Under the pieces are notes generated by a model. The model was not told where the DNA came from and ran no database searches. It was given only the letters and a program-made list of their open reading frames with translations. The position numbers and the translations under genes were made by a program. A DNA stretch of 56,799 bases from an uncultured Dorea sp. (GTDB lineage Bacteria; Bacillota; Clostridia; Lachnospirales; Lachnospiraceae), in contig CAJTVY010000020.1 of the NCBI GenBank assembly GCA_910579925.1, positions 1 to 56,799 on the forward strand, given 5' to 3'. Positions 31,804-40,130 of this stretch are shown piece by piece (the stretch's first letter is position 1; each line of letters opens with the position of its first letter).

Positions 31804-33132
31804 ATGAAGGATGTATTAAGAGATATGATCGCAAAACGTAAAGCAGGTATTCGCTGCGGTATTCCGTCGTATTGTACGGCGAACCGTCTGGCGATTGAAG
31901 CGATCCTGGAACAGGCTAAGAGATTTGACGATTATATCTTGATAGAAGCAACGGCGAACCAGGTAAATCAGACTGGCGGTTATACAGGAATGAAGCCTGC
32001 GGATTTTACGAAGTTTGTATACGAAATTGCAGACAAAGTGGGATTCCCGAAGGAACAGATCGTACTTGGCGGCGACCATCTTGGACCGCTGACCTGGGCG
32101 GATCTCGCAGAAGAGGAGGCGATGGCCAATTCTATAGAACTGGTGAAGCAGTTTGTACTGGCGGGATTTAAGAAGATACATCTGGATACCAGTATGAAGC
32201 TTGCAAGCGACCCGTCGGACGGACGCCTTAGCGACCAGGTGATTGCGAAACGGGGCGTAATTCTTTATCAGGCATGTGAAGAGGCGTTGCAGGAATTAAG
32301 GAAAAAGAATCCTGACGAGGTGCGTCCGGTATTTATCATAGGAAGCGAGGTTCCGATTCCCGGCGGGGCGCAGGAAGAAGAGGATTCTATTGCAGTGACC
32401 AGGCCGGAGGCCTTTGAACGCACGGTGAAGGTATATGAAGAAGAGTTCGCAAGACAGGGGATTCAGGATGCCTTTGAGAATATCATCGGTGTTGTCGTAC
32501 AGCCGGGAGTGGAATTCGGGGATGCGGACGTGTTTCGGTATGACCATGCGGAGGCCCGGGAATTGTGCGGTGCGTTGAAGAATCATGAAGGGATCGTGTT
32601 TGAAGGGCATTCCACGGATTATCAGACGCCGGACAGTCTGAAACAGATGGTGGAAGACGGAATTGCGATTTTGAAAGTCGGCCCGGCCCTGACCTATGGA
32701 CTCAGAGAAGGACTTTTTGCATTGAGCCTTATAGAAAAAGAATTGATTCCAGAGGAAAAACGTGCTAACTTTATAGATATAATGGAAGACGTCATGATGG
32801 AAGAGCCAGGAAACTGGAAGAAGCATTATCATGGAACGGACGAAGAGAAGAGACAGGCGAGAAAGTATAGTTTCTCAGACCGATGCCGGTATTATATGAC
32901 TCATGAGAAAGTAGAATCAGCGATCGGTAAGCTCTTTCGGAATCTGGACGCTGTCAAGATCCCCATGAACATGCTTCACCAGTATATGCCGCAGCAGTAC
33001 AGCAAGGTTCTGGCAGGAGGGCTTAAGAAGAAGGCTTCTGCGCTGGCGAAGGACTGTGTGGTGACTTTCGTGGAAGATTATAATTATGCGACGAAGCATA
33101 ACTATATGATCAGCAATGTGTTTGCGAGATAA
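31804..33132 (+). CDS. gatZ: Class II D-tagatose-bisphosphate aldolase, non-catalytic subunit (GatZ/KbaZ)
   Basis: A 442-residue protein of the GatZ/KbaZ family, slightly longer than Escherichia coli GatZ (about 420). Motifs visible include GIPSYCTANRLAIEA, LIEATANQVNQTGGYTGM, LGGDHLGPLTWA, KKIHLDTSMKLASDP, FIIGSEVPIPGGAQ, EGHSTDYQTP and the C-terminal HQYMPQQY. In the galactitol and N-acetylgalactosamine pathways it stabilises the catalytic GatY/KbaY subunit, which is encoded 30 bases downstream. The start follows AAAGAGGTAGAA. The pair should cleave a ketose 1,6-bisphosphate such as tagatose 1,6-bisphosphate. Confidence 0.92.
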   Translation: MKDVLRDMIAKRKAGIRCGIPSYCTANRLAIEAILEQAKRFDDYILIEATANQVNQTGGYTGMKPADFTKFVYEIADKVGFPKEQIVLGGDHLGPLTWADLAEEEAMANSIELVKQFVLAGFKKIHLDTSMKLASDPSDGRLSDQVIAKRGVILYQACEEALQELRKKNPDEVRPVFIIGSEVPIPGGAQEEEDSIAVTRPEAFERTVKVYEEEFARQGIQDAFENIIGVVVQPGVEFGDADVFRYDHAEARELCGALKNHEGIVFEGHSTDYQTPDSLKQMVEDGIAILKVGPALTYGLREGLFALSLIEKELIPEEKRANFIDIMEDVMMEEPGNWKKHYHGTDEEKRQARKYSFSDRCRYYMTHEKVESAIGKLFRNLDAVKIPMNMLHQYMPQQYSKVLAGGLKKKASALAKDCVVTFVEDYNYATKHNYMISNVFAR

Positions 33133-33162
33133 GGATATAGGTAGAACAAGGAGGAGAAGAAT

Positions 33163-34011
33163 ATGTCATTGGTTACATCAAAGGAAATGCTTTTAGAGGC
33201 ACAGAAGGGCGGATACGCGGTAGGCGCATTCAATGTGGAGAACATGGAGATGGTCAAGGCAGTGATTGCGGCGGCGGAGGAATTAAGGGCGCCTGTCATG
33301 CTGCAGACGACGCCTTCTACTATTAAGTACGGAACGCTGGAGACGTATGTGGGGATTGTCAGGGCAGAGGCTATAAGGGCGCTGGTTCCCGTTGCGCTTC
33401 ATCTGGATCATGGCAGCAGCTTTGAGTTAGCGGTGCGGGCGGTTAAGGAGGGGTATACTTCGATTATGATCGACGGCTCCGGGCTTGGATTTGAGGAGAA
33501 CATTGATGTGACCAGGCGCGTGGTCGCAGTGGCAGAACCCAACGGTATTCCGGTAGAGGCAGAACTGGGAAAGGTTGGCGGAAAAGAAGACGATCTGGAG
33601 GCGGAAGCGGATACCAATACGGATCCGGCGCAGGCGGCGGAGTTCGTGGAGCGTACGGGTGTTTCTTCACTGGCCGTTGCAATCGGAACGGCCCACGGAT
33701 TCTATAAGGGGACTCCGGTACTGGATAAGGAACGTCTGTCTGAGATCCGTAACGTGGTGGATATTCCGCTGGTTCTTCACGGCGCTTCCGGACTGTCGGA
33801 AGAAGACGTGACTGATTGCGTAAAACGCGGGATCTGTAAGGTGAATTTTGCGACGGAACTTCGCGCGGCATACACGGATGCCGTCAAAGAGCTTCTTAGG
33901 GAAAAGCCGGAGACATTCGATCCTAAGGCTTTCGGTAAAGTCGGGATTCCGGCTGTGAAAGAACTGGTCATGGGACGGATGAAGGTCTGCGGATGTAACG
34001 GAAAAGCTTAA
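33163..34011 (+). CDS. gatY: Class II fructose/tagatose-bisphosphate aldolase (GatY/KbaY-like)
   Basis: A 282-residue zinc aldolase that cleaves a ketose bisphosphate to glycerone phosphate and glyceraldehyde phosphate. Zinc and active-site motifs are visible: VALHLDHGSSFE, TSIMIDGSGLGFEENID, VEAELGKVGGKEDD, IGTAHGFYKGTPVLD and LVLHGASGL, then KVNFATELR. The start follows AAGGAGGAGAAG. It is adjacent to gatZ, which supports a tagatose-type rather than glycolytic role. It is followed after 16 bases by an FGGY kinase. Confidence 0.9.
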   Translation: MSLVTSKEMLLEAQKGGYAVGAFNVENMEMVKAVIAAAEELRAPVMLQTTPSTIKYGTLETYVGIVRAEAIRALVPVALHLDHGSSFELAVRAVKEGYTSIMIDGSGLGFEENIDVTRRVVAVAEPNGIPVEAELGKVGGKEDDLEAEADTNTDPAQAAEFVERTGVSSLAVAIGTAHGFYKGTPVLDKERLSEIRNVVDIPLVLHGASGLSEEDVTDCVKRGICKVNFATELRAAYTDAVKELLREKPETFDPKAFGKVGIPAVKELVMGRMKVCGCNGKA

Positions 34012-34027
34012 CAGAAAGAGGGTGCAT

Positions 34028-35536
34028 ATGAAAGAATTATTGTTGGGGATTGACATCGGGACCAGCGCCTGCAAGGCTGCCGTATTTAAGAAAAGCGGAG
34101 AAGTGGCGGCATCGGCAAGCGAAAGTTACCAGGTATCTTATCCAAAGCCCGGCTATGCGGAGCAGAACCCCGACGACTGGTGGAAGGCTGTATGTAAGGC
34201 AACGAAAGCATGCATGGAGAAAGGCGGCCTGAACCCGTCTGATATTGCGGGAATCGGGGTTGACGGTCTGAGCTGGGCCGCAGTTGCGGTTGACCGGCAG
34301 GGTAACGTCCTGGCCAATACGCCCCTCTGGATGGATAACCGTTCTGCAGATATCTGTGAAAAGCTAAACCGTAAGATTGGTGAAGAAGAGATTTTCAGAG
34401 TCAGCGGGAATCCTCTGACGGCGCAGTATACCACGGGAAAAGTTCTGTGGTATCAGGAGAACCGCCCAGAGGTATATCGGGAGACTCATAAGATTCTACA
34501 GTCCAATTCCTTTATCGTCTACAGACTCACAGGACAGATTTCCCAGGATGTGTGTCAGAGTTATGGATGGCATTGCTTTGATATGGAGCATGGGGTGTGG
34601 GATGATGAAATGCGAAGAGCAATGGGGATTCCCGAAGAATTTCTTCCCGAGATCAGCCCGTGCCATGCGGTGGTGGGAACCGTAACGAAGAAAGCGGCAG
34701 AAGAATGCGGGCTGACGGAAGGGATTCCGGTTGTGGCGGGAGCTCTTGACGCGGCCTGCGGTACAATCGGAGCGGGGGTGCTTCACAATGGAGAGACTCA
34801 GGAACAGGGAGGACAGGCAGGGGGCGTCAGTATCTGCACAGACGCCTACAAGGCCGATCCGAGGCTGATTTTAAGCCATTACGTGATTCCGGGAAGATGG
34901 ATTCTCCAGGGCGGCACCACGGGAGGCGGCGGAGTCATGCGCTGGATGGAACAGGAATTCGGCGGCTATGAGCGTATGATGGCAGACGAACTTGGAAAAA
35001 GTTCTCTGGTACAGTTCAATGAGATTGCCGGGAGGGTAGCCCCGGGATCGGACGGAGTGGTATTTCTTCCGTATATGTCCGGGGAGAGGACGCCGATCTG
35101 GGATGCGAATGCCAAAGGCGTGTTCTACGGACTGGATTTCAGTAAGACCAAAGGGCACATGATCCGCGCGGCGATGGAAGGCGTGGCGTATTCTGTCCGC
35201 CATAATCTGGAAGTGTCAGAAGAAGCAGGGGCATCTGTGAATATTCTGCGTTCCATGGGCGGCAGCGCCAATTCTCTGCTGTGGACACAGATGAAATCGG
35301 ACATCACAGGCAAGCCGATCGAGGTGCCGGATTCCGACACGGCTACGACATTAGGGGCCGTGATACTGGCTGGCGTCGGGGTCGGGGTGTACCGGGACTT
35401 TGAAGAAGCGGTCAGGACGGCCGTGACGGTGAAACGCAGGCATACGCCGGATCCGGAAGTAAAGGAAGTCTATGACAAGAATTACGGGATTTATCTGGAA
35501 TTATATCAGAATCTGAGAGAAACGATGAAGAAGTGA
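34028..35536 (+). CDS. FGGY-family carbohydrate kinase (xylulokinase-like)
   Basis: A 502-residue kinase with GIDIGTSACKAAVFKK, IGVDGLSWAAVAVDRQG at the pocket, VAGALDAACGTIGAG, and the C-terminal SMGGSANSLLWTQMKSDITGKPIEV followed by TTLGAVILAG. The canonical QMHG is replaced by DGLSWAA, so the substrate probably differs from D-xylulose. The ATG at 34028 is preferred over the upstream GTG at 34022 by spacing from AAAGAGGG. It lies between the aldolase and a GatD-like dehydrogenase. It could phosphorylate a ketohexose (for example D-tagatose or L-sorbose) made by that dehydrogenase. Conversion to a bisphosphate would need a second kinase not seen here. Confidence 0.83.
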   Translation: MKELLLGIDIGTSACKAAVFKKSGEVAASASESYQVSYPKPGYAEQNPDDWWKAVCKATKACMEKGGLNPSDIAGIGVDGLSWAAVAVDRQGNVLANTPLWMDNRSADICEKLNRKIGEEEIFRVSGNPLTAQYTTGKVLWYQENRPEVYRETHKILQSNSFIVYRLTGQISQDVCQSYGWHCFDMEHGVWDDEMRRAMGIPEEFLPEISPCHAVVGTVTKKAAEECGLTEGIPVVAGALDAACGTIGAGVLHNGETQEQGGQAGGVSICTDAYKADPRLILSHYVIPGRWILQGGTTGGGGVMRWMEQEFGGYERMMADELGKSSLVQFNEIAGRVAPGSDGVVFLPYMSGERTPIWDANAKGVFYGLDFSKTKGHMIRAAMEGVAYSVRHNLEVSEEAGASVNILRSMGGSANSLLWTQMKSDITGKPIEVPDSDTATTLGAVILAGVGVGVYRDFEEAVRTAVTVKRRHTPDPEVKEVYDKNYGIYLELYQNLRETMKK

Positions 35537-35579
35537 ATGGAAATCGGATAAACATATTGAAAAGCAGGAGGTAATCAGA

Positions 35580-36629
35580 GTGAAAGCGGCAGTGGTTGTA
35601 GAGAATGAAGTGGTGGAATACCAGGAGATGGAAGAGCCAAAGGCAGAACCAGGAACAGTGAAGGTGAAAGTGAAAGCCTCGGGTATCTGTGGTTCTGACG
35701 TACCAAGAGTACTGCACAACGGAGTACACTTCTATCCTATTGTCCTGGGACATGAGTTTTCAGGAGACGTGGTGGAAGTAGGAGAGGGTGTGGAAAATAT
35801 CAAGATCGGCGACCGTGTATCCGGTGCGCCGTTGATCCCGTGCATGAAGTGTGAAGACTGCCAGAAAGGAAATTTTTCTCTCTGTAAGCATTATAGCTTT
35901 ATCGGTTCCAGGCAGCAGGGCAGTAATGCCGATTATGTCGTGATCCCGGCGGCAAACGCCGTAGTATTTGACAAAAGCATTTCCTATGAGCAGGGCGCCA
36001 TGTTCGAGCCGTCCACGGTTGCGCTTCACGGAGTCCTGTGTAATGATTACAAAGGCGGAGATTATGTCGCGGTTCTTGGAGGCGGAACGATCGGCATGTT
36101 TACGATGCAGTGGACGAAGATCTTCGGAAGCAAGAAGGTGGTGGTATTTGACATCAGCGAGGAACGGCTGGAGATGGCAAAGCGTCTCGGGGCAGACGAC
36201 GTGGTGAATACACTGGAAGACGGCTTCATGGAGAAGGCGAAAGCAATCACGGAAGGCAAAGGATACGCATATGTATTTGAGACTGCGGGGCAGCCGGTCA
36301 CCATGCGTATGGGATTCGAACTGGCAGCCAACAAGGCTTGCGTATGCTTTATCGGTACGCCGCACACAGATCTAACCTTTACGCCTTCGATGTGGGAGAA
36401 CATGAACCGCAAGGAGTTCAGATTAACAGGTTCCTGGATGTCCTACAGCGCGCCGTTCCCGGGAAAAGAATGGGAACTGACCGCACACTATTTTGCGACA
36501 GGGCAGCTTAAGTTCGATCCGGCGTTTGTGTTTAGAAAGTTCCCTATGAGCCAGGCCCAGGAAGCGTTTGACTTATATAAGAATCCGGCGGATGTAAAAG
36601 GAAAAATTCTGCTTATGAACGATCTTTAA
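35580..36629 (+). CDS. Zinc-dependent dehydrogenase, galactitol-1-phosphate 5-dehydrogenase-like (GatD family)
   Basis: A 349-residue medium-chain dehydrogenase with a GTG start 8 bases after AGGAGG. Catalytic zinc residues are in GICGSDVPRVLHNG and GHEFSGDVVEVGEG. Structural zinc cysteines are in IPCMKCEDCQKGNFSLC. YSFIGSRQQGSNADYVVIP and GSWMSYSAPFPGKEWELT closely resemble E. coli GatD. The NAD site is VAVLGGGTIGMFTMQW. GatD normally acts on galactitol 1-phosphate produced by a PTS, yet no PTS genes are present and an MFS carrier and kinase are. It may therefore oxidise the free polyol. It is the last gene of the operon, followed by a strong terminator. Confidence 0.83.
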   Translation: MKAAVVVENEVVEYQEMEEPKAEPGTVKVKVKASGICGSDVPRVLHNGVHFYPIVLGHEFSGDVVEVGEGVENIKIGDRVSGAPLIPCMKCEDCQKGNFSLCKHYSFIGSRQQGSNADYVVIPAANAVVFDKSISYEQGAMFEPSTVALHGVLCNDYKGGDYVAVLGGGTIGMFTMQWTKIFGSKKVVVFDISEERLEMAKRLGADDVVNTLEDGFMEKAKAITEGKGYAYVFETAGQPVTMRMGFELAANKACVCFIGTPHTDLTFTPSMWENMNRKEFRLTGSWMSYSAPFPGKEWELTAHYFATGQLKFDPAFVFRKFPMSQAQEAFDLYKNPADVKGKILLMNDL

Positions 36630-36639
36630 AACACGGTGG

Positions 36640-36686
36640 TAAAAAGGCGGCCAGGGAAATGTAAGAATCTCCCTGGCCGCCTCTTT
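36640..36686. terminator. Strong bidirectional terminator
   Basis: GGCGGCCAGGGA (36646-36657) is a perfect inverted repeat of TCCCTGGCCGCC (36670-36681). It is flanked by AAAAA on the left and TCTTT on the right, serving the operon from the left and the hemerythrin gene from the right. Confidence 0.93.
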
Positions 36687-36692
36687 GCGTTC

Positions 36693-37115
36693 CTATAATC
36701 TTTCGTTATTTTCATTCATGAATTTGTATTCTGCCACAGACCGGTCAAAGCCTTCAATATGTGTATAGAACCATTTGATCACGTTCTCATGTACTTTTTC
36801 CACAAATGCGTTGGAAGGACCTTCTTCTTCTGCCAGCATCTCTTCCAGTTCCCCGATGGTGTTCTTGAATGTCTCATGCTGGGCCTTGTGCTGCTCGTAG
36901 CCCGGATAATGAATCTCCTGCTGAAGTTTTTCTTCCGCTGAAAAATGGAAATCAGTGTAATCTGCAAGATAATCCATCATCTTGATTGCCGCCGTCTTTT
37001 CGTTGCTCTGTTCGCAGCTGTCTAATAATTTGTTGATCCGGTCGATCAGTTCTTTGTGATGAGAGTCAATCATCTCGTTTCCAGTTACCAGGTTGTCGCT
37101 AAATTCTGCATACAT
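36693..37115 (-). CDS. Bacteriohemerythrin
   Basis: A 140-residue four-helix O2-binding protein. The di-iron ligand pattern of bacteriohemerythrins is visible: an early His (DSHHKEL), HFSAEEKLQQ (H and E), HYPGYEQHKAQHETF (two His), and a late HIEGFDR. The length and the N-terminal NEMIDSHHKELIDRINKL are typical. The ATG follows AAGAGGAGG. It is monocistronic, with a shared terminator behind it. In an anaerobe it probably binds or senses oxygen and may protect Fe-S or nitrogenase-like enzymes elsewhere, which is speculative. Confidence 0.9.
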   Translation of the reverse strand: MYAEFSDNLVTGNEMIDSHHKELIDRINKLLDSCEQSNEKTAAIKMMDYLADYTDFHFSAEEKLQQEIHYPGYEQHKAQHETFKNTIGELEEMLAEEEGPSNAFVEKVHENVIKWFYTHIEGFDRSVAEYKFMNENNERL

Positions 37116-37199
37116 AGTCTGTATCCTCCTCTTAAATAAAGTGTATCTTTATGATCCCTGTCCGCAGTATGCGGGGGAAATGTTCAAATCTAGTGTACG

Positions 37200-37364
37200 C
37201 TAGTGTGACGACACATTTACTTTCAGACAAATGACGCAGAATGGATTTTCAGACTGCAAGGCGGCTGAACGAGGCGATGCGGTGGCATCGTTGAGTGAAG
37301 CCAACGCTGCAGATGGAAATCCAGGCAAGTCATTTGTCGAAATGTAAATGTGTCATCACACTAG
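37200..37364. mobile_element. 165-bp near-complete palindromic (MITE-like) element
   Basis: The whole interval folds on itself around GGTG at 37281-37284. Outer arms run from CTAGTGTGACGACACATTTA inward and are mirrored by TAAATGTGTCATCACACTAG. Inner arms include GACAAATGAC/GTCATTTGTC, GGATTTTCA/TGGAAATCC, CTGCA/TGCAG and CGATGC/GCATCG. Both ends are CTAG. The right end supplies the TAG stop of the adjacent PAP2 gene. There is no ORF inside, so any mobility would need a transposase in trans. Confidence 0.75.
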
Positions 37365-38029
37365 ATTGGCTGGTGCGATAATTTGGTCGCCTTCTTCTCC
37401 TGCGCGGCATATACAAACGGATAGATTACGCAGGAAAGAACGAATGCTGCGATTACATCCGTCACAGAATGCTGCTTTAAGAACATGGTGGACAGAATAA
37501 TCAGTAAGGCAAGCAGATAAGAGCCAAACTGGATCTTCCGATGTTTCTTCAGCGCTTTGCTGTGTCCGATGGCAATGCAGACGCCGATTGAATTAAACAC
37601 ATGGATGCTTGGCAGCACATTGGTCGGAGTGTCTGTCGAATAGATATATCTCACCAGATCCACAAAAATATTATCCCGTACAAACGTTGCCGGACGTAGA
37701 TTCTGTCCGTTCGGAAAAACCGTACACAGGATCAGAAAGAACGTCATTCCAATGATCAGAAAAGCACAGAGGCGGTAAAACCCTTTTCTGTCAGTGAAGA
37801 AAAAATACCCGGCTGATACGGCGACAAATGCAAACCATAACAGGTACGGCACAATGAAATATTCAACAAAAGGAATATAATCATCCAGGGGCGAATGGAT
37901 CATGAAATAATGTACGTCTGTCCGTCTCTCCAGATAAATGAACCATGGCATATAGATCAGTCCATAAAGCAATACCCAGGCGTGCCGATATTTTTTAATA
38001 ATGTTCTTTGTGGATTCGATGATTCTCAT
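37361..38029 (-). CDS. PAP2 superfamily membrane phosphatase
   Basis: A 222-residue protein with five or six hydrophobic segments. The PAP2 catalytic motifs are partly visible: PSIHVFNSIGV (phosphatase motif 2, SxxxH-like) and KQHSVTDVIAAFVLS (motif 3, with the nucleophile-pairing His and Asp). Motif 1 around NGQNLRP is degenerate, as in inositol-phosphorylceramide-synthase-like members. It is likely to act on lipid phosphates at the outer membrane face. The stop codon lies in the CTAG end of the palindromic element. It is in line with the GDPD and lipid kinase genes on the same strand, suggesting a phospholipid-related group. Confidence 0.8.
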   Translation of the reverse strand: MRIIESTKNIIKKYRHAWVLLYGLIYMPWFIYLERRTDVHYFMIHSPLDDYIPFVEYFIVPYLLWFAFVAVSAGYFFFTDRKGFYRLCAFLIIGMTFFLILCTVFPNGQNLRPATFVRDNIFVDLVRYIYSTDTPTNVLPSIHVFNSIGVCIAIGHSKALKKHRKIQFGSYLLALLIILSTMFLKQHSVTDVIAAFVLSCVIYPFVYAAQEKKATKLSHQPI

Positions 38030-38113
38030 AATAACTACCCCTTTTACAGACCTGACAGATTAATGCGTTGAGATACAGGCGTTTCTCTTAAGCATATTCA
38101 TGATTCAAATGGA

Positions 38114-38142
38114 ATTATAACATGAAAAAAAAGAATCAACAA
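38114..38142 (-). promoter_or_regulatory. Predicted promoter of the PAP2 gene
   Basis: On the minus strand TTGTTG and TATAAT are 17 bases apart, about 85 bases upstream of the start codon. Confidence 0.45.
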
Positions 38143-38158
38143 TAATGTTCATGGTTTG

Positions 38159-38980
38159 TTAATAATTTTCATTTCTTTTTTCAAATATCTGCATTTCGAA
38201 GTACTGAGAACCTCTTTTTAGCATATCCGGAGTGGTCAGCGTCCATACTGCCACCGGCACATGAAAAATATGTTTCAGTATCCAGAGGCTGGCAATGGGA
38301 AGGTCGTTCAGATTGTAGGAGATGAAATCAGGCCTTCCTAAAAAATTTGACAATAAATGCTTCACTATGAAGCGGAGTATCCAGGCTTCTTTCAGAGGAT
38401 CCCGGGTCAGATTGGAAGAAAGCTGTCCCCTTAGTATATGGGGGGCATGGAGCCGGAACCAGCGGATTCCCATGGTATTGAAAGACTGAATCAGACAGGG
38501 CCCGCGGTAATGCTGAAGCTTTTTGAGAGTCTCGCTGCAGATGTGTACAGAGGAATCCGGAATCTTAAGTTCGATCAGCAGCGGAACCCGGCCGTCTACA
38601 AGAGACAGTACATCTTCAAATGCAGGGATCGTTTCCGTGGTGCCGCACAGGCGGCAGGATTTCAGTTCTTCAAAGGTCAGATTTTCCACGGTGTCCGGGC
38701 GGCCGCAGATCCGTTCCAGCGTATCGTCATGAAAGACTACGAGTCGTCCGTCCCGGGTCAGGTGAAGGTCAATTTCAATTCCATAGCCGTTCTTCAGAGC
38801 GGCTTGGAATGCGGCCATGGAGTTTTCGGGAATCCCCTTTTCTATACAGTGATAGCCCCGATGTGCGAACATGGTGTGACGATACCTGTACATGTCCCGC
38901 CGGCGGGTAAAACGGGGCGAGATGGCGAATAGATATACTATAATTGTGAAAGTGAATAAGATCAATAAAAATGTCAGCAT
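38159..38980 (-). CDS. Glycerophosphodiester phosphodiesterase family protein, membrane-anchored
   Basis: A 273-residue TIM-barrel phosphodiesterase preceded by one N-terminal transmembrane helix (residues about 1-22, LTFLLILFTFTIIVYLFA). GDPD motifs are clear: FAHRGYH, IPENSMAAFQAALKNGYGIEIDLHLTRDGRLVVFHDDTLERI, and LLIELK. The C-terminal VAVWTLTTPDML is also typical. It hydrolyses glycerophosphodiesters to glycerol 3-phosphate and an alcohol, or acts on teichoic acid-like polymers. The ATG at 38978-38980 follows TTGAGG; an upstream TTG is less likely. It is 10 bases downstream of the lipid kinase, so both are in one operon. Confidence 0.88.
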   Translation of the reverse strand: MLTFLLILFTFTIIVYLFAISPRFTRRRDMYRYRHTMFAHRGYHCIEKGIPENSMAAFQAALKNGYGIEIDLHLTRDGRLVVFHDDTLERICGRPDTVENLTFEELKSCRLCGTTETIPAFEDVLSLVDGRVPLLIELKIPDSSVHICSETLKKLQHYRGPCLIQSFNTMGIRWFRLHAPHILRGQLSSNLTRDPLKEAWILRFIVKHLLSNFLGRPDFISYNLNDLPIASLWILKHIFHVPVAVWTLTTPDMLKRGSQYFEMQIFEKRNENY

Positions 38981-38990
38981 AATATAATCC

Positions 38991-39923
38991 TCAAGGTGCG
39001 GCAATGATCCGAAGTTTTTTGCTTTCCAGCGACATGGAAGCCTGTTTATTCCGAAAGACTGGTTCCCCGTCCGTATGAAGCGGAAGGGAAGAACTGCTTG
39101 TGATTTCTATTTTACGGCAGGTGTAGGTATATACTCCGCAAAAACGGGTATGCCAGCCTTTGTATGCCGTGGGAAGAAGGGCAAGAATCTTAAGTTTTGA
39201 CAGACCAGAGATTACGATTACGTCCAGAAGCCCATCCTGGCAGTCGGCAGCCGGACAGAATTGAAACCCGCCTCCTTCATAGGGCAGATTCATGGCTGTA
39301 GCGAAATACGCTTTCCTAAAAGTCAGCCTGCGCAAACCGTCTAGTGTAACCGTGATCTGTCCGGGCCTTAGCGTGAGGATCTGGAGCAGAGCAATCCCAA
39401 CGTAGGTCAGTTTCCCTAAGCGCAGCCTGTTTAACAGTGGTTTGATGCGGGAAATCATGGCTTCATGACAGATTCCCGCATCAAATCCCATTCCCGAACT
39501 CACGACGAAACGTCTTTTCCTGCCATTATAGGTAAGAACGCCTACATTGACAGAAAGATGGCGGGAGGGTGCAAGGATATTGTTCAGCGCCTGAACCGGA
39601 TCTTTGGGAAGATGAAGGCTTCTGGCAAAGTCATTACTGGATCCGGTGGGAATATAGCCAAGGGTAACGTTGGACAGTACCGTAATGCCGTTAATCACTT
39701 CATTGATTGTTCCGTCCCCGCCCAGCACAATGATCGTATGGCAACGTTCATCAGAGGTTAGATCGCGGACAATCCTGGTGGCGTGCCGCCGGTATTTTGT
39801 ATGGAATACCTGGTAACTGACAAGCCTCTTCTTTAAGACTGATTCCACCTGGTTCCAAAGCCTGCGCCCCAGCCCGGAACGGGAATTGGGATTGACGATG
39901 AATGTGTAGGTAAATGTCTGCAT
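38991..39923 (-). CDS. Diacylglycerol/lipid kinase family protein (DagK/YegS)
   Basis: A 310-residue soluble kinase. Its N-terminal nucleotide-binding domain carries FIVNPNSRSGLGRRLW, the P-loop-like IIVLGGDGTINEVINGI and LGYIPTGSSNDFARSLHLP. The C-terminal beta-rich domain ends with a TDGEPV motif. These motifs are diagnostic of the DAGK catalytic family, which phosphorylates diacylglycerol or related lipids. The ATG at 39921-39923 follows TAGGGAGG; the upstream frame lacks a site. It is first of a two-gene operon with the GDPD-like protein. Confidence 0.9.
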   Translation of the reverse strand: MQTFTYTFIVNPNSRSGLGRRLWNQVESVLKKRLVSYQVFHTKYRRHATRIVRDLTSDERCHTIIVLGGDGTINEVINGITVLSNVTLGYIPTGSSNDFARSLHLPKDPVQALNNILAPSRHLSVNVGVLTYNGRKRRFVVSSGMGFDAGICHEAMISRIKPLLNRLRLGKLTYVGIALLQILTLRPGQITVTLDGLRRLTFRKAYFATAMNLPYEGGGFQFCPAADCQDGLLDVIVISGLSKLKILALLPTAYKGWHTRFCGVYTYTCRKIEITSSSSLPLHTDGEPVFRNKQASMSLESKKLRIIAAP

Positions 39924-40058
39924 AAAGACCTCCCTATAGAGATAATCTATAAATCGAAAAGTTATATTATAATTAATGATTGGATTTATTGGAAAGACAG
40001 AGTTATAATACACTTACAAGATATTATTGTAAATGGTTTCACTACCATATTCCCTTCT

Positions 40059-40095
40059 AAAAAATCCTTTGAGTCCGCTTGCTCGAAGGATTTTT
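40059..40095. terminator. Terminator of the TetR gene
   Basis: AAAAATCCTTTGAG and CTCGAAGGATTTTT form a stem with A/T runs on both sides, so it can work in either direction. The rest of 39924-40130 shows no gene. Confidence 0.85.
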
Positions 40096-40130
40096 GCTTT
40101 GCCTGAACCGGGTTTACATTTCAGATTGTT

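Noticed and set aside
37200..37364. CRISPR repeat or tRNA-like structure
   Set aside because: There is a single long palindrome with no regularly spaced repeats and no cloverleaf.
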